DNA of 64,000 bases from CAYZJR01 sp964503045 (GTDB lineage: Bacteria > Cyanobacteriota > Vampirovibrionia > Obscuribacterales > Obscuribacteraceae): the NCBI GenBank assembly GCA_964503045.1, contig CAZCZI010000003.1:115704-179703 (forward strand), given 5' to 3'. Position 1 is the stretch's first letter; each line of letters opens with the position of its first letter. Position numbers and translations under genes: made by a program. Positions 18,555-27,058 of the stretch are shown piece after piece. A model generated the notes under the pieces. It searched no databases, was not told where the DNA came from, and saw only the letters and a list, made by a program, of their open reading frames with translations.

Positions 18555-19142
18555 TTATCTGATTTTAGGTGCAGCCGCTGGTTTCGGAGGAGTTCCAGGA
18601 AGTATAAACGCCATCACGCTTCCATCTTGATTCGATGTGATCTTGATGTTGTAGTTGAAACCCTTGTATCGGAGTTCCTGAGGTCTGCCTGCCATCGCCT
18701 GAATGACAGCGGCTTTGTACTTCAGAATCTCTTCTTCCATCGCGGGCTTGTTCATTTTGCCAACGTCTTTGCCGATTGCCTCGTACACGAAATCGAGGAT
18801 GTGTGCGGCCGCCAACACCTTTCCGGTGTACATGTTCGAGCCGATGCGAAGCGCAATAGACTGTCCACTAACTTTCCCGTCGCGCAGACTAATTGTCGCC
18901 CCGGCTGCAAATCCGCTGGATACCTTCAATTCTTGTTCGCCAATCAAAACGGTATAAATCAAGCTGCTGGGAGTCTGTTTCACCAATTTCAACTTGGCGG
19001 GTGCATGACTGATGTAATCACCATAGCTCATGCCGATTCTAGCTTGAGCCGGCTCACCAAGCGACGTTGCAGACGCAACAACAAAGGCGAGGCAACAAAG
19101 TTTTTTCGCTTGCGAAACGAGGTTTGATTTATGGGTATGCAT
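18555..19142 (-). CDS. Secreted protein of unknown function
   Basis: This 195-residue product has a clear signal peptide (basic start, hydrophobic core CCLAFVVASA, likely cleavage after AQA near residue 34). The mature part is beta-rich in the first half (VLIGEQELKVSSG, TISLRDGKVSG) and ends in a Pro/Ala/Lys tail. I found no family signature. The gene sits between an eIF2B-like gene (33 nt upstream) and a second secreted-protein gene, so the two exported proteins may act together. Confidence 0.7.
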   Translation of the reverse strand: MHTHKSNLVSQAKKLCCLAFVVASATSLGEPAQARIGMSYGDYISHAPAKLKLVKQTPSSLIYTVLIGEQELKVSSGFAAGATISLRDGKVSGQSIALRIGSNMYTGKVLAAAHILDFVYEAIGKDVGKMNKPAMEEEILKYKAAVIQAMAGRPQELRYKGFNYNIKITSNQDGSVMAFILPGTPPKPAAAPKIR

Positions 19143-19174
19143 ATTTTCTTTTGCCCTCGATTTCGAAAGTGAAC

Positions 19175-20119
19175 TCAGAATGTCTTTGCTGGTTCTAACT
19201 TGAGAGCTTCATGCACAGCCAACTCAGACACATATTTTTCCATGTCGCTTTCTTTGAGAATACCGCGTTCGGTAACAATACCGGTCAGAAGTGAGAATGG
19301 AACCAAATCGAATTGGTTGTTGACTACTTGGATGCCTCTTGGCGGCAGGGAGTCCCATACTTCTTCGCCCGGTCTTTGATGTTTTTCGAATTCGAACAGG
19401 CGATCGTCGGTGACGAACTTCTCGGTTCCAGACAACGCATAAAGCGGCACGCCAAGCTCACGGCAAGCCACCGCAAGCATCCATGAGCCGACTTTATTGA
19501 CGACCCCGGGGCGACCGACACAGTCGCATCCCATAAAGGCGGCAGAGCAGTTGCCGATGACGAGACCCATGGCATTGTCGAAGGTATGAATAACTTCAAT
19601 GCCGCCGGAAGCCAGCCTCGAAGCTAACTTGCGTCCTTCCATGCTCGGGCGAGCCTCGGTGCATGCGACCCTGAAATAGCGTCCTTTAGAGCGCGCGTTG
19701 AGCAAAGTGCTGACCACCGTAGAGCTGAACGAGTAGGCGAAGATTAAAGCACCTGGGTCAATCAACTCGTAGGCAGACTCGGCGATCGCTGCCGCACTGT
19801 CGCAGAGCATTTTTTCAAATCTCTCGAGAGAGAGGTTGCACTCGCGATGAATCTCCTCGGTGGTCTTGGCATTCTCGACCGCCATCAAGACACCATTGCT
19901 TAAGTGAAACACCGGAGCCATTGCCGGCTGCGCATTCACCAACGTGCGAGCGGTCTCAACCAGTAGCTCTTTGACCTCAGCCGGTTTGCGCCCTTCCGTG
20001 CCGGACAAAACAGTTTGAAACACTGTGATGGCGCGCAGCGCGATCTCCGCAGCCCCTGACATTAGGTCGTCTTTGAGCGGCTTTACCAACTCAGCAATCT
20101 GTTCGCTTCTTTCACTCAT
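19175..20119 (-). CDS. eIF2B alpha/beta/delta-like (MtnA / ribose-1,5-bisphosphate isomerase) family protein
   Basis: The 314 residues show the C-terminal Rossmann-like fold of the IF-2B family: TEARPSMEGRKLA, AFMGCDCVG, NKVGSWMLAVAC and a final FDLVPFSLLTGIVTERG block. Bacterial members are sugar-phosphate isomerases (methylthioribose-1-phosphate or ribose-1,5-bisphosphate isomerase) or uncharacterised paralogues; they are not translation factors. The N-terminal half is helical, as expected. A GGGGGAGG lies 7 nt before the ATG, one of the strongest ribosome binding sites here. The gene starts about 40 nt after the radical SAM stop. The substrate is not settled. Confidence 0.8.
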   Translation of the reverse strand: MSERSEQIAELVKPLKDDLMSGAAEIALRAITVFQTVLSGTEGRKPAEVKELLVETARTLVNAQPAMAPVFHLSNGVLMAVENAKTTEEIHRECNLSLERFEKMLCDSAAAIAESAYELIDPGALIFAYSFSSTVVSTLLNARSKGRYFRVACTEARPSMEGRKLASRLASGGIEVIHTFDNAMGLVIGNCSAAFMGCDCVGRPGVVNKVGSWMLAVACRELGVPLYALSGTEKFVTDDRLFEFEKHQRPGEEVWDSLPPRGIQVVNNQFDLVPFSLLTGIVTERGILKESDMEKYVSELAVHEALKLEPAKTF

Positions 20120-20158
20120 GAGATCGCCTCCCCCTTAAAACGGGCGCATATATATATT

Positions 20159-21769
20159 TTAGACGCTCTGGAGTGACGCATACTCACTGTGTTTTTTCAG
20201 GTACACGGTCTTTGATTCGTCTACTAGATGCGACCAAGGCAGTATTTCGTCGGGCGGAATCTCTCGAAAAGCGTAATAGTCAAGGCCGGGCGAGTCCTTT
20301 TTAGTTTGAGAGTTTCTGAACTCTGACTTCCAGGCTCCAAGTTTTCCTCCATTGGCTGCAACTCTCAGCATCGCGGGGGTAAGCCTTCGGTCACCGCGCG
20401 AAATCAATGCCTGTATATCGCTCCAATTATGGCTCTCCGGTCGAACGTCGATGCCTTTTTTCGAAAGATGCTTGCGAATGTACTCCAGCTTGGTAGCGGA
20501 GTTTCTGTCGCGCCCATTCCATTGAAAAGGGGTTTGGGCTTTCGGAACGAATGAGCTGACTCCAAAAGTTAACCTCAAGCGTTTGTGATTCTTTTTGAGT
20601 CTGGTCATGAGTTCGACCGTGGCGTCGAGATCTTCTTGAGTCTCGTGAGGCAGTCCAACGATTCCGTAGAACTTGAGCGCATCTAGCCCGCACTTATCCA
20701 CGAGCTGGACGGCGTTGACTATCTCGGGTTCTGTCAAATTCTTCTTCATAATCGTACGCAAACGCTCCGAGCCAGACTCGATGGCGATGGTCACCGAGCG
20801 CTGCCCATGATCTTTGAGCATATTGAGAATTGGCTCACTGAGCGTATCTGCACGTACAGACGAAACGGAGATCCGTAAATCGCCAAAGCGTTTGAGTCCT
20901 TCTGCAAGTTCTTCGAATTGAGGATGTTCGGTAACGGAGGGTCCAAGCAAACCAACTTTTCTCACATGCGGTAAAACCGTCTCAATCGTGTTGAGAACCG
21001 CTTCTACATTTGCCGAACGGAAAGGTCGAGTGAGGAAACTGGCTAAACAAAATCGACATTCTTGAGGACAAGATCGAACCAGTTCGATGAGAAACATGTC
21101 ACCCCATGTGGTATCAGGAGCAAGAATCACCGATTGCGCAATATAGTCTTTGGGAGGTGTGAAAAGCTGCTTACTGACTAGCTTTGACACACCGTCGATC
21201 GTATGAAGATCTACTATAGATCCGTTCGGCGACTCATAGATATGTTCGTAAAATCGCGGCACATATATTCCTGGAATTTGCATGCACGCGAGCGTGTGCA
21301 GCCTCCTGGCGCGCGACTGCTCTTTGCGGGCTTCTTTCCATGCAGCAAGAAACGCCGGGACCGAGGCCTCCGCGTCACCAAGCAAGATGACATCGAAGAG
21401 ATCGGCAAAAGGCTCTGGATTAGCTGTAAGAACTGGACCTCCGCCAAAAACGATCGGTTCGTCCTCACTGCGATCGCTGGCCAGAGCCGATACTCCTTGT
21501 TTGTCCAGGATGTCGAGAATGTTGATGAAATCAAGTTCCCAGGAGACAGTGAATCCGATCATTTCTCGCATCTGAGGGCAAGGCTCTTCAGTGTCCTCAA
21601 ATCCTCTTTGCACAAAGATGTCGGGGTCTTGCTCCAGAAGCCACCAAACAAGCTGATATCCGAGCCCGGCCATACCGACTGCATACGAGTTTGGAAAGTA
21701 CCAGCCTATGGAAAATTGGGGTGAATTTTTAGCGACTTGTTTAACAAGCCTGATTTCGTTATTGAGCAT
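20159..21769 (-). CDS. B12-binding-type radical SAM protein
   Basis: An N-terminal region of about 200 residues resembles the cobalamin-binding-type Rossmann domain of this superfamily (FVQRGFEDTEEPCP, FGGGPVLTANPEP, ILLGDAEAS). It is followed by a radical SAM core with the cluster motif CPQECRFC (CX3CX2C) near residue 235 and a downstream SVTIAIESGSERLR block. Such proteins modify RNA, lipids or cofactors; the substrate is unknown. I place the start at the ATG at 21769. A longer frame begins at 21814, but that ATG directly follows the T-run of a terminator hairpin belonging to the upstream gene. The ribosome binding site is weak. The gene is first in a run with the eIF2B-like and secreted-protein genes. 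Confidence 0.88.
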   Translation of the reverse strand: MLNNEIRLVKQVAKNSPQFSIGWYFPNSYAVGMAGLGYQLVWWLLEQDPDIFVQRGFEDTEEPCPQMREMIGFTVSWELDFINILDILDKQGVSALASDRSEDEPIVFGGGPVLTANPEPFADLFDVILLGDAEASVPAFLAAWKEARKEQSRARRLHTLACMQIPGIYVPRFYEHIYESPNGSIVDLHTIDGVSKLVSKQLFTPPKDYIAQSVILAPDTTWGDMFLIELVRSCPQECRFCLASFLTRPFRSANVEAVLNTIETVLPHVRKVGLLGPSVTEHPQFEELAEGLKRFGDLRISVSSVRADTLSEPILNMLKDHGQRSVTIAIESGSERLRTIMKKNLTEPEIVNAVQLVDKCGLDALKFYGIVGLPHETQEDLDATVELMTRLKKNHKRLRLTFGVSSFVPKAQTPFQWNGRDRNSATKLEYIRKHLSKKGIDVRPESHNWSDIQALISRGDRRLTPAMLRVAANGGKLGAWKSEFRNSQTKKDSPGLDYYAFREIPPDEILPWSHLVDESKTVYLKKHSEYASLQSV

Positions 21770-21816
21770 ATTCTTGAAAAGTAGACATAAAGGTATTCTC
21801 GCATATACATGCATAC

Positions 21817-21846
21817 AAAAAGACGCCGCAATAGCATTGCAGCGTC
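21817..21846 (-). terminator. Intrinsic terminator of the zinc-ribbon gene
   Basis: On the minus strand an 11-bp stem, GACGCTGCAAT paired with ATTGCGGCGTC (one G-U in RNA), has the loop GCT and is followed directly by five Ts. It lies about 25 nt after the stop of the zinc-ribbon gene and just before the radical SAM gene, so it separates the two units. Confidence 0.8.
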
Positions 21847-21869
21847 AAAGTGCTTTTGGCTTCAGTGGC

Positions 21870-22235
21870 TTACCTGCCGTGTTTTGGCAGATACTTGGTC
21901 CAATCGGCTTCCATAGAATCAATAAATTGATGAGCTGCTAACACGTCATCATAGTTGATTGCCGGCTTGCCGCCGAGTCTTTCAGCATCTCTTCGTGTCC
22001 ACTCTTGAGGGTGCTGCCTGACTGCATGTCTGCGACTTTGTGGTGTGGTACCCACAATCGCAACGCCCAGTGGATGTCCACACGCGTTACAAGTTACGCG
22101 CACGACCAGCACCCCAGGCTCTTCTCGAAGTAATTGAATGCCTTCTGATCGGAATGCATTCGAACAATGACGGCAAAATTTTTGTTGGAAGTATTCCTGG
22201 ATTGCCTGGAAACTCCCGCCGTGAAATTTGCCCAT
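21870..22235 (-). CDS. Small zinc-ribbon protein
   Basis: The 121-residue product carries two CXXC knuckles, CRHC near residue 21 and CNAC near residue 49, which should bind one zinc ion. Between and after them the chain is hydrophilic, and it ends in an acidic/aromatic helix. There is no signal peptide. I do not recognise a named family. The frame is open further upstream to 22715, but that part is intergenic in character and overlaps the enolase promoter and 5' end on the other strand. I take the ATG at 22235; a TTG four codons upstream with a GAGAG before it is an alternative. Confidence 0.65.
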   Translation of the reverse strand: MGKFHGGSFQAIQEYFQQKFCRHCSNAFRSEGIQLLREEPGVLVVRVTCNACGHPLGVAIVGTTPQSRRHAVRQHPQEWTRRDAERLGGKPAINYDDVLAAHQFIDSMEADWTKYLPKHGR

Positions 22236-22554
22236 ATGGACCGCCAATTCTAGGTTCTCTCTTTTAGAGTGAGTGACTTTTCTGAATGAGGACGACGACA
22301 AAAAACAGAACGAATCAAAATTAGACGCAACAAGGACTTGAAAACCCGTAAAAATAAGATGGTTAGTAAATCTACTAGCTTTTATCTTAGGAATCCGGAC
22401 CGATCTCCGATTGGCGCCCCCCGCCTGACGAATCAGAAATCCAGTGAAAAGGATTATACTTGAACGACGGTTGATTGCACTAATTAGATTCATTATTCTG
22501 ATCAACTTCTCTGATAAATAAGGACTCTGACCTGGTGACAGGAAAGGTGAATTC
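22236..22554. other. Divergent intergenic region between zinc-ribbon gene and enolase
   Basis: This 319-bp stretch separates two divergent genes. It holds the enolase promoter candidate given separately. I see no further gene: the long minus frame across it has no start signal, and its composition is AT-rich compared with the flanks. Confidence 0.6.
22471..22499 (+). promoter_or_regulatory. Predicted sigma-70-type promoter of enolase
   Basis: TTGATT (22471-22476) and TATTCT (22494-22499) are separated by exactly 17 bp. The start of transcription would fall near 22507, giving a leader of about 48 nt before the eno ATG, with an AGGAAAGGTG ribosome binding site. Confidence 0.5.
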
Positions 22555-23874
22555 ATGACGCATATTGAAGAAATATCGGCGATGGAGATTTTGGACTCGC
22601 GGGGAAACCCAACGGTCGAAGTCACAGTAGTTCTCGCCAACGGCGCTGCGGGGCGCGCGGCAGTTCCATCCGGAGCATCGACAGGCTCGTTTGAAGCAGT
22701 CGAACTTAGAGACAAAGATCCAAATCGATATCACGGCAAGGGTGTTTTGCGTGCCATTACGCACATACACGAAGTGATCGCGAAGTCTCTAGCCGGCGCC
22801 AGTGCTATGGAACAAGGTCTCATCGATCAAGAATTGAAACGTCTGGACGGAACAGAAAACAAAGGTCACCTTGGTGCCAATGCCACCCTTGGTGTCAGTC
22901 TCGCAGTTGCAAAGGCAGCGGCAAACTCTCTCGGCATGCCTCTTTTCAGATATGTCGGTGGATTATCAGCCAATGTTCTTCCGGTACCAATGATGAATAT
23001 ATTGAATGGTGGCAAACACGCTGAAGATGGTGTCGACTTTCAAGAGTTCATGATTGTTCCGTGGGGTGCAGAGAGCTTTTCCGAAGGATTGCGCTGGGGC
23101 GCGGAAGTTTATCAGGCACTAAAGACGGTGCTACATAAAAAAGGATTAGCCACCGCCGTCGGTGATGAGGGCGGATTTGCTCCGTCCTTGAAAACCAATG
23201 AAGCAGCGCTTGAGCTGATAATTGAGGCGATTCAGTCCGCAGGATTGAAACCAGGAGATCAAATCGCACTAGCGCTAGATCCTGCCTCGACTGAATTCTA
23301 TGAGTCCGGGAAATATCGATTGAATACGGAGAATTTGACCCTCTCGACCAAAGAGATGGTCAAGTATTATGAGAAGTTGGTCGACAAATATCCTATCGTC
23401 AGCATTGAAGATGGTCTGGCCGAAGATGACTGGGATGGTTGGAAGATGCTTACGGACAGTATCGGTTCGCGAGTACAACTCGTAGGCGATGATTTATTCG
23501 TCACTAATACCAAACGCATACTTCGTGGTATCGAAAGTGGTGTGGCCAATTCCATCCTTATAAAGCCAAATCAGATTGGAACCCTCACAGAAACAATAGA
23601 AGCGATTAATCTCGGTCGCGAACACGGATACACCAGTATTCTCTCTCATCGCTCGGGTGAAACAGAGGATGCCACCATCGCCGATCTTGCAGTTGGTCTG
23701 TGCACCGGTCAAATCAAGACCGGCGCGACATGCCGCTCGGAAAGAACGGCGAAATACAATCAGCTTCTGCGCATCGAACGCGACCTTGGGCGCACCGCCG
23801 AATACAAGGGCAAGCGGGCATTCTCACATGCTCGGCTCGATCAAAAGGAAGCAGTGGCAAGTCGAGCAAAGTAA
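22555..23874 (+). CDS. eno: Enolase (phosphopyruvate hydratase)
   Basis: The 439 residues match enolase throughout: an N-terminal ILDSRGNPTVEV block, the PSGASTG loop, NGGKHA, the metal ligands in the barrel, the catalytic Lys in LIKPNQIGT and the signature SHRSGETED. It interconverts 2-phosphoglycerate and phosphoenolpyruvate in the cytoplasm. The extra C-terminal residues after the barrel are basic. It is transcribed alone from its own promoter. Confidence 0.98.
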   Translation: MTHIEEISAMEILDSRGNPTVEVTVVLANGAAGRAAVPSGASTGSFEAVELRDKDPNRYHGKGVLRAITHIHEVIAKSLAGASAMEQGLIDQELKRLDGTENKGHLGANATLGVSLAVAKAAANSLGMPLFRYVGGLSANVLPVPMMNILNGGKHAEDGVDFQEFMIVPWGAESFSEGLRWGAEVYQALKTVLHKKGLATAVGDEGGFAPSLKTNEAALELIIEAIQSAGLKPGDQIALALDPASTEFYESGKYRLNTENLTLSTKEMVKYYEKLVDKYPIVSIEDGLAEDDWDGWKMLTDSIGSRVQLVGDDLFVTNTKRILRGIESGVANSILIKPNQIGTLTETIEAINLGREHGYTSILSHRSGETEDATIADLAVGLCTGQIKTGATCRSERTAKYNQLLRIERDLGRTAEYKGKRAFSHARLDQKEAVASRAK

Positions 23875-23891
23875 CACAGGAAGCCGAAAGC

Positions 23892-24608
23892 TCACCGATA
23901 GTTGGCCACTTCGGGCTTCTTAAAGACTCGATGCAGCATTGAGGCAGTTCTATATCTGCCCACATATTGTCCGTCTATATACTGATCGACGTAGCTCTTC
24001 ACTGCGATCGTGTCAGCATTGATTTGCACGAAATGGTCGCGAGAACGCGCGGCCCATGCGCCATTAACTCCGTCGCCAAAATAGTAGCTGGTGCGGTCCA
24101 CTCTTGCTTCTTTTGCATTGAATGTCATTGCATTTGCTTGGGTTTCCGTCCAACCAGGCTGGTTCCACCTGGCTACGATTCTGCCGTCTGCCAATCGCGC
24201 AAATTGAACGTCGCTCAAGAGCTTGCTGCCCGCCGGCACCGTGTCCACGCCTGAATCAGTGACAAGCGTCTCGCACTTCCAACTACCTTCAAAAGAGCGG
24301 GGAAAGGTGTTGTTGAGAATCGCTGCCTCAGGGAGCTTGGCTGGCTGAGGAGTCTGCGGTTGGAAGGGCTGAGATGACTCGAACGAATTGCTTGGTCTGG
24401 TTGCCGGCTGTGAGGGCGCAGAGAGAGTCGATGGCTGCGCCGCCTCGCCATCACCGTCTGGTCCCATCTTGGTCTTTTCAAGATGCCCGTGAAGCACTTT
24501 AGCGGAGACTTGCAAAGGAGACAAAATAAACATCAATAACAGGAAACCAGCGCAGGCGAGAAATGCTGCCAGCGCTGCAACGTGCTTGATGCCCTTATGT
24601 GTTTCCAT
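23892..24608 (-). CDS. Exported or anchored protein of unknown function with Pro/Gln/Ser-rich linker
   Basis: The 238-residue protein has an N-terminal hydrophobic segment (about 10-35), a low-complexity Pro/Ser/Gln linker (about 55-95), and a compact C-terminal domain of about 130 residues starting near FEGSWKCETLVTDSG, with several Trp and Tyr residues and an RVDRTSYYFGDG motif. I do not recognise the domain. The domain start (GSW..C) resembles the entry strand of small beta-barrels, but that is only an impression. It converges with enolase, leaving 17 nt between the stops. Confidence 0.7.
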   Translation of the reverse strand: METHKGIKHVAALAAFLACAGFLLLMFILSPLQVSAKVLHGHLEKTKMGPDGDGEAAQPSTLSAPSQPATRPSNSFESSQPFQPQTPQPAKLPEAAILNNTFPRSFEGSWKCETLVTDSGVDTVPAGSKLLSDVQFARLADGRIVARWNQPGWTETQANAMTFNAKEARVDRTSYYFGDGVNGAWAARSRDHFVQINADTIAVKSYVDQYIDGQYVGRYRTASMLHRVFKKPEVANYR

Positions 24609-24773
24609 ACACTAAGACGTCCGAATATCACAATGAAATTATGCCCTTTGAAACACTCCTATAATCGAGACTTTAAGCGACATTTCGAATTCTAAGATTT
24701 TAACTTGATAACCGCAAAAGCTTGACTGTAGCTTGTTTCAGCCCTCGTCCGCCTTCACCTTAGTAGTCGCTTA

Positions 24774-24850
24774 CCCTCCGCTTTCAGGGGGGATGGTACG
24801 ATCCCTCTTCGACTTTCACACCTCAACCCGGGACTCGAAGGGGGTTTTAC
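24774..24850 (+). promoter_or_regulatory. Structured ahcY leader with mutually exclusive hairpins (candidate cis-regulator)
   Basis: Four segments can pair in alternation. A (CCCTCC, 24774-24779) can pair with B (GGGGGGA, 24787-24793). B can pair with C (TCCCTC, from 24802). C (24803-24812) pairs with D (TCGAAGGGGG, 24835-24844) over ten positions with one G-U. D contains the ahcY ribosome binding site and is followed by TTTT, so the C-D stem would block translation or terminate transcription, while B-C pairing would free it. It does not obviously match the known SAH riboswitch consensus. Confidence 0.45.
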
Positions 24851-26122
24851 GTGAGTAACAAGACCATGCAGGCATGCGAAATCAAAGACATCAACCTGGC
24901 TACGCTCGGCGAGCAAAGAATTGCCTGGGCCGAAGCCGACATGCCCGTGCTCAAAATGATCAAAGAGAGATTCGCCAAAGAGAAGCCCTTCAAAGGCTTG
25001 CGCGTATCCTGCTGTGCTCACATCACTTCCGAGACCGCAAATCTCGCAAGAGCCCTGGCAGCCGGCGGCGCCGATTGTGTATTGATTGCTTCCAACCCGC
25101 TTTCGACACAAGACGATGTAGCAGCGGCGCTGGTAAAGGAAAACATCTCGGTTTACGCGATCAAGGGTGAAGACATCCCCACCTATCATCGCCACATCAA
25201 CGTAGCTCTGGATCACAAGCCGCAGTTAATCATAGATGACGGGTCAGACTTGGTAGCCACGCTCGTGCAAGAGAGAGTCGGTCAAGTCAAGGAAATCATC
25301 GGAACAACAGAAGAAACAACCACCGGCATCAACCGCCTGCGTGCAATGGAACGCGACGGCGCGCTGTCATTCCCCTCTATCGCAGTCAATGATGCGCTCA
25401 CCAAGCACATGTTCGACAATCGCTATGGCACGGGACAGTCAACACTCGACGGTATCATCCGCGCAACCAATCGCCTGGTCGCCGGCAGAAATCTCGTCAT
25501 TCTCGGATACGGCTGGTGCGGCAAGGGCTGCGCCATGCGAGGACGTGGACTAGGTGCCAACGTCATCGTTTGCGAAGTCGATCCGATAAGAGCAATTGAA
25601 GCAGTCATGGATGGCTTCCGCGTAATGCCAATTGTAGAAGCGGCTTCCATCGGCGATCTTTTCATCACCGTGACAGGCAACAGACATGTCATCGACAAGC
25701 ATCACTTTGGAGCCATGAAAGACGGCGCCATCGTCTGCAACTCGGGTCACTTTGACCTCGAGCTGAACCTCACCGGTTTGGCGGAGCTTGCAAAGAGCAG
25801 GCGCGAGGTGCGACCTTTAATGGAAGAGTTTGCCCTGAAGAACGGACACCGAATTTACGTTCTGGCTGAAGGACGCCTTGTCAACTTGGCTTGCGCCGAA
25901 GGTCACCCGGCAAGCGTAATGGATATGAGCTTTGCCAACCAAGCATTGGCATTGGAGTATCTCGTCAAGAACAAAGGCACACTGAAGGGCGGCTTGCACA
26001 CCTTGCCGGAAGCAGTGGATCAAGAGATCGCATCCTTAAAGCTCAAGTCCTTGGGCTTAGAGATTGATGTACTCACGCCTGAGATGACGACGTATCTGAG
26101 TTCCTGGAAAAGCGGCACGTAA
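24851..26122 (+). CDS. ahcY: Adenosylhomocysteinase
   Basis: This 423-residue NAD-containing enzyme splits S-adenosylhomocysteine to adenosine and homocysteine and keeps methylation reactions running. Family landmarks are clear: the SCCAHITSETANL substrate block, EETTTGINRL, the nucleotide loop GYGWCGKGCAMRGRGLG and NSGHFDLE. The length is that of the shorter bacterial form without the insertion. The GTG start follows AGGGGG by 6 nt; an ATG five codons later is possible but has poorer spacing. The ribosome binding site lies inside the stem described for the leader. Confidence 0.97.
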   Translation: MSNKTMQACEIKDINLATLGEQRIAWAEADMPVLKMIKERFAKEKPFKGLRVSCCAHITSETANLARALAAGGADCVLIASNPLSTQDDVAAALVKENISVYAIKGEDIPTYHRHINVALDHKPQLIIDDGSDLVATLVQERVGQVKEIIGTTEETTTGINRLRAMERDGALSFPSIAVNDALTKHMFDNRYGTGQSTLDGIIRATNRLVAGRNLVILGYGWCGKGCAMRGRGLGANVIVCEVDPIRAIEAVMDGFRVMPIVEAASIGDLFITVTGNRHVIDKHHFGAMKDGAIVCNSGHFDLELNLTGLAELAKSRREVRPLMEEFALKNGHRIYVLAEGRLVNLACAEGHPASVMDMSFANQALALEYLVKNKGTLKGGLHTLPEAVDQEIASLKLKSLGLEIDVLTPEMTTYLSSWKSGT

Positions 26123-26156
26123 TTCCAAAAAATCCCAATTACTTGGCAACACTAAT

Positions 26157-26175
26157 CGCAAACCTTTAGTTTGCG
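26157..26175 (+). terminator. Possible terminator hairpin after ahcY
   Basis: A perfect 7-bp stem, CGCAAAC with GTTTGCG, closes a 5-nt loop 35 nt after the ahcY stop. The T-tract after it is weak, so termination efficiency is uncertain. Confidence 0.35.
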
Positions 26176-26329
26176 TCCGCATCAATTTTGAAATTCTTGC
26201 CGAGTTCTGCGATGCAAAATGCAACTTGCAGGTTGCTCCTGGCTTGCAATTACGGATAACAAAAGACGCGCTTCCGTACCTTGTCCAGGAAGCTTCAAAG
26301 AAAAAAGTGCCCCCTAGTTCTGGCGCTCT

Positions 26330-27058
26330 CTAGTTGATCTTCTGGAACATATAGCCGATTCCCCGGGCGGTGAGAATCAAGTCCGGGTTAGAGGAATCTT
26401 CCTCTAGTTTTGATCTTAGGCGACTGATGTGAACATCCACGACTCTCGTATCGATTCTGTGATCGGGTGGATACGCCCACACTTGTTGCAAGATTTCGCT
26501 TCTTGAATATGGCTTGCCAGAGTTAGTAACAAGCAGTTCGAGCAGACTGAATTCCATGCCGGTCAATCTGATTCGTTCGTTCTTTCTTGTTACTTGGCGC
26601 TTATTGAGATCGATTTTGAGGTTGCCGATGGTAATTACGTTAGCGCTCTTGCTTTGACCAGTCTCTTGATGCCGTTCGACGGTTCTTCTAAGAACGGCTT
26701 TAATTCTGGCTTCTAGTTCGCTGGGGCTAAATGGTTTGACAACGTAATCATCTGCACCGATTTCAAGTCCTTGAATTCGATTGGACACATCAGCAACGGC
26801 TGTGAGCATGATGATTGGTGTATCTGATGTCTTGCGGATTTCTCTGCAAACTTCATAACCATCCATCTTTGGAAGCATGACATCGAGGATCACTAGATCT
26901 GGTTGAAAACCATTGAACTGCTCGAGTGCCTCCTGACCGTCGGCTGCTGTTGCGACGTTGTAGCCGGCGAGCTTCAAGCGGGTTTCAAGAATCCGTCGTA
27001 TTGACGCCTCATCGTCAACGACGAGAATTTTTTCCTGATCAGAACTGTTGTCTACCAC
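26330..27058 (-). CDS. rpaB: OmpR/PhoB-family response regulator, RpaB/Ycf27-like
   Basis: The product is 242 residues: a receiver with the acidic pair DDE, phospho-acceptor Asp in VILDVMLPKMDG, conserved Thr in MLTA and Lys in VKPF, then a winged-helix DNA-binding domain. The C-terminal block DTRVVDVHISRLRSKLEEDSSNP is very close to what I know of cyanobacterial and plastid RpaB (Ycf27), which controls high-light and photosystem genes through HLR1 sites. Here there is no photosynthesis gene nearby, so the ancestral role must be different. No kinase gene is adjacent. The gene name is by similarity only. Confidence 0.85.
   Translation of the reverse strand: MVDNSSDQEKILVVDDEASIRRILETRLKLAGYNVATAADGQEALEQFNGFQPDLVILDVMLPKMDGYEVCREIRKTSDTPIIMLTAVADVSNRIQGLEIGADDYVVKPFSPSELEARIKAVLRRTVERHQETGQSKSANVITIGNLKIDLNKRQVTRKNERIRLTGMEFSLLELLVTNSGKPYSRSEILQQVWAYPPDHRIDTRVVDVHISRLRSKLEEDSSNPDLILTARGIGYMFQKIN

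Noticed and set aside
22236..22715. N-terminal extension of the small zinc-ribbon protein
   Set aside because: The extra 160 codons cross the enolase promoter and 5' coding region on the other strand and show no conserved character; the cysteine-rich domain is complete without them.
24774..24850. Known SAH riboswitch upstream of ahcY
   Set aside because: I looked for the conserved core of the published class and could not find it; only the alternative-pairing arrangement is reported.
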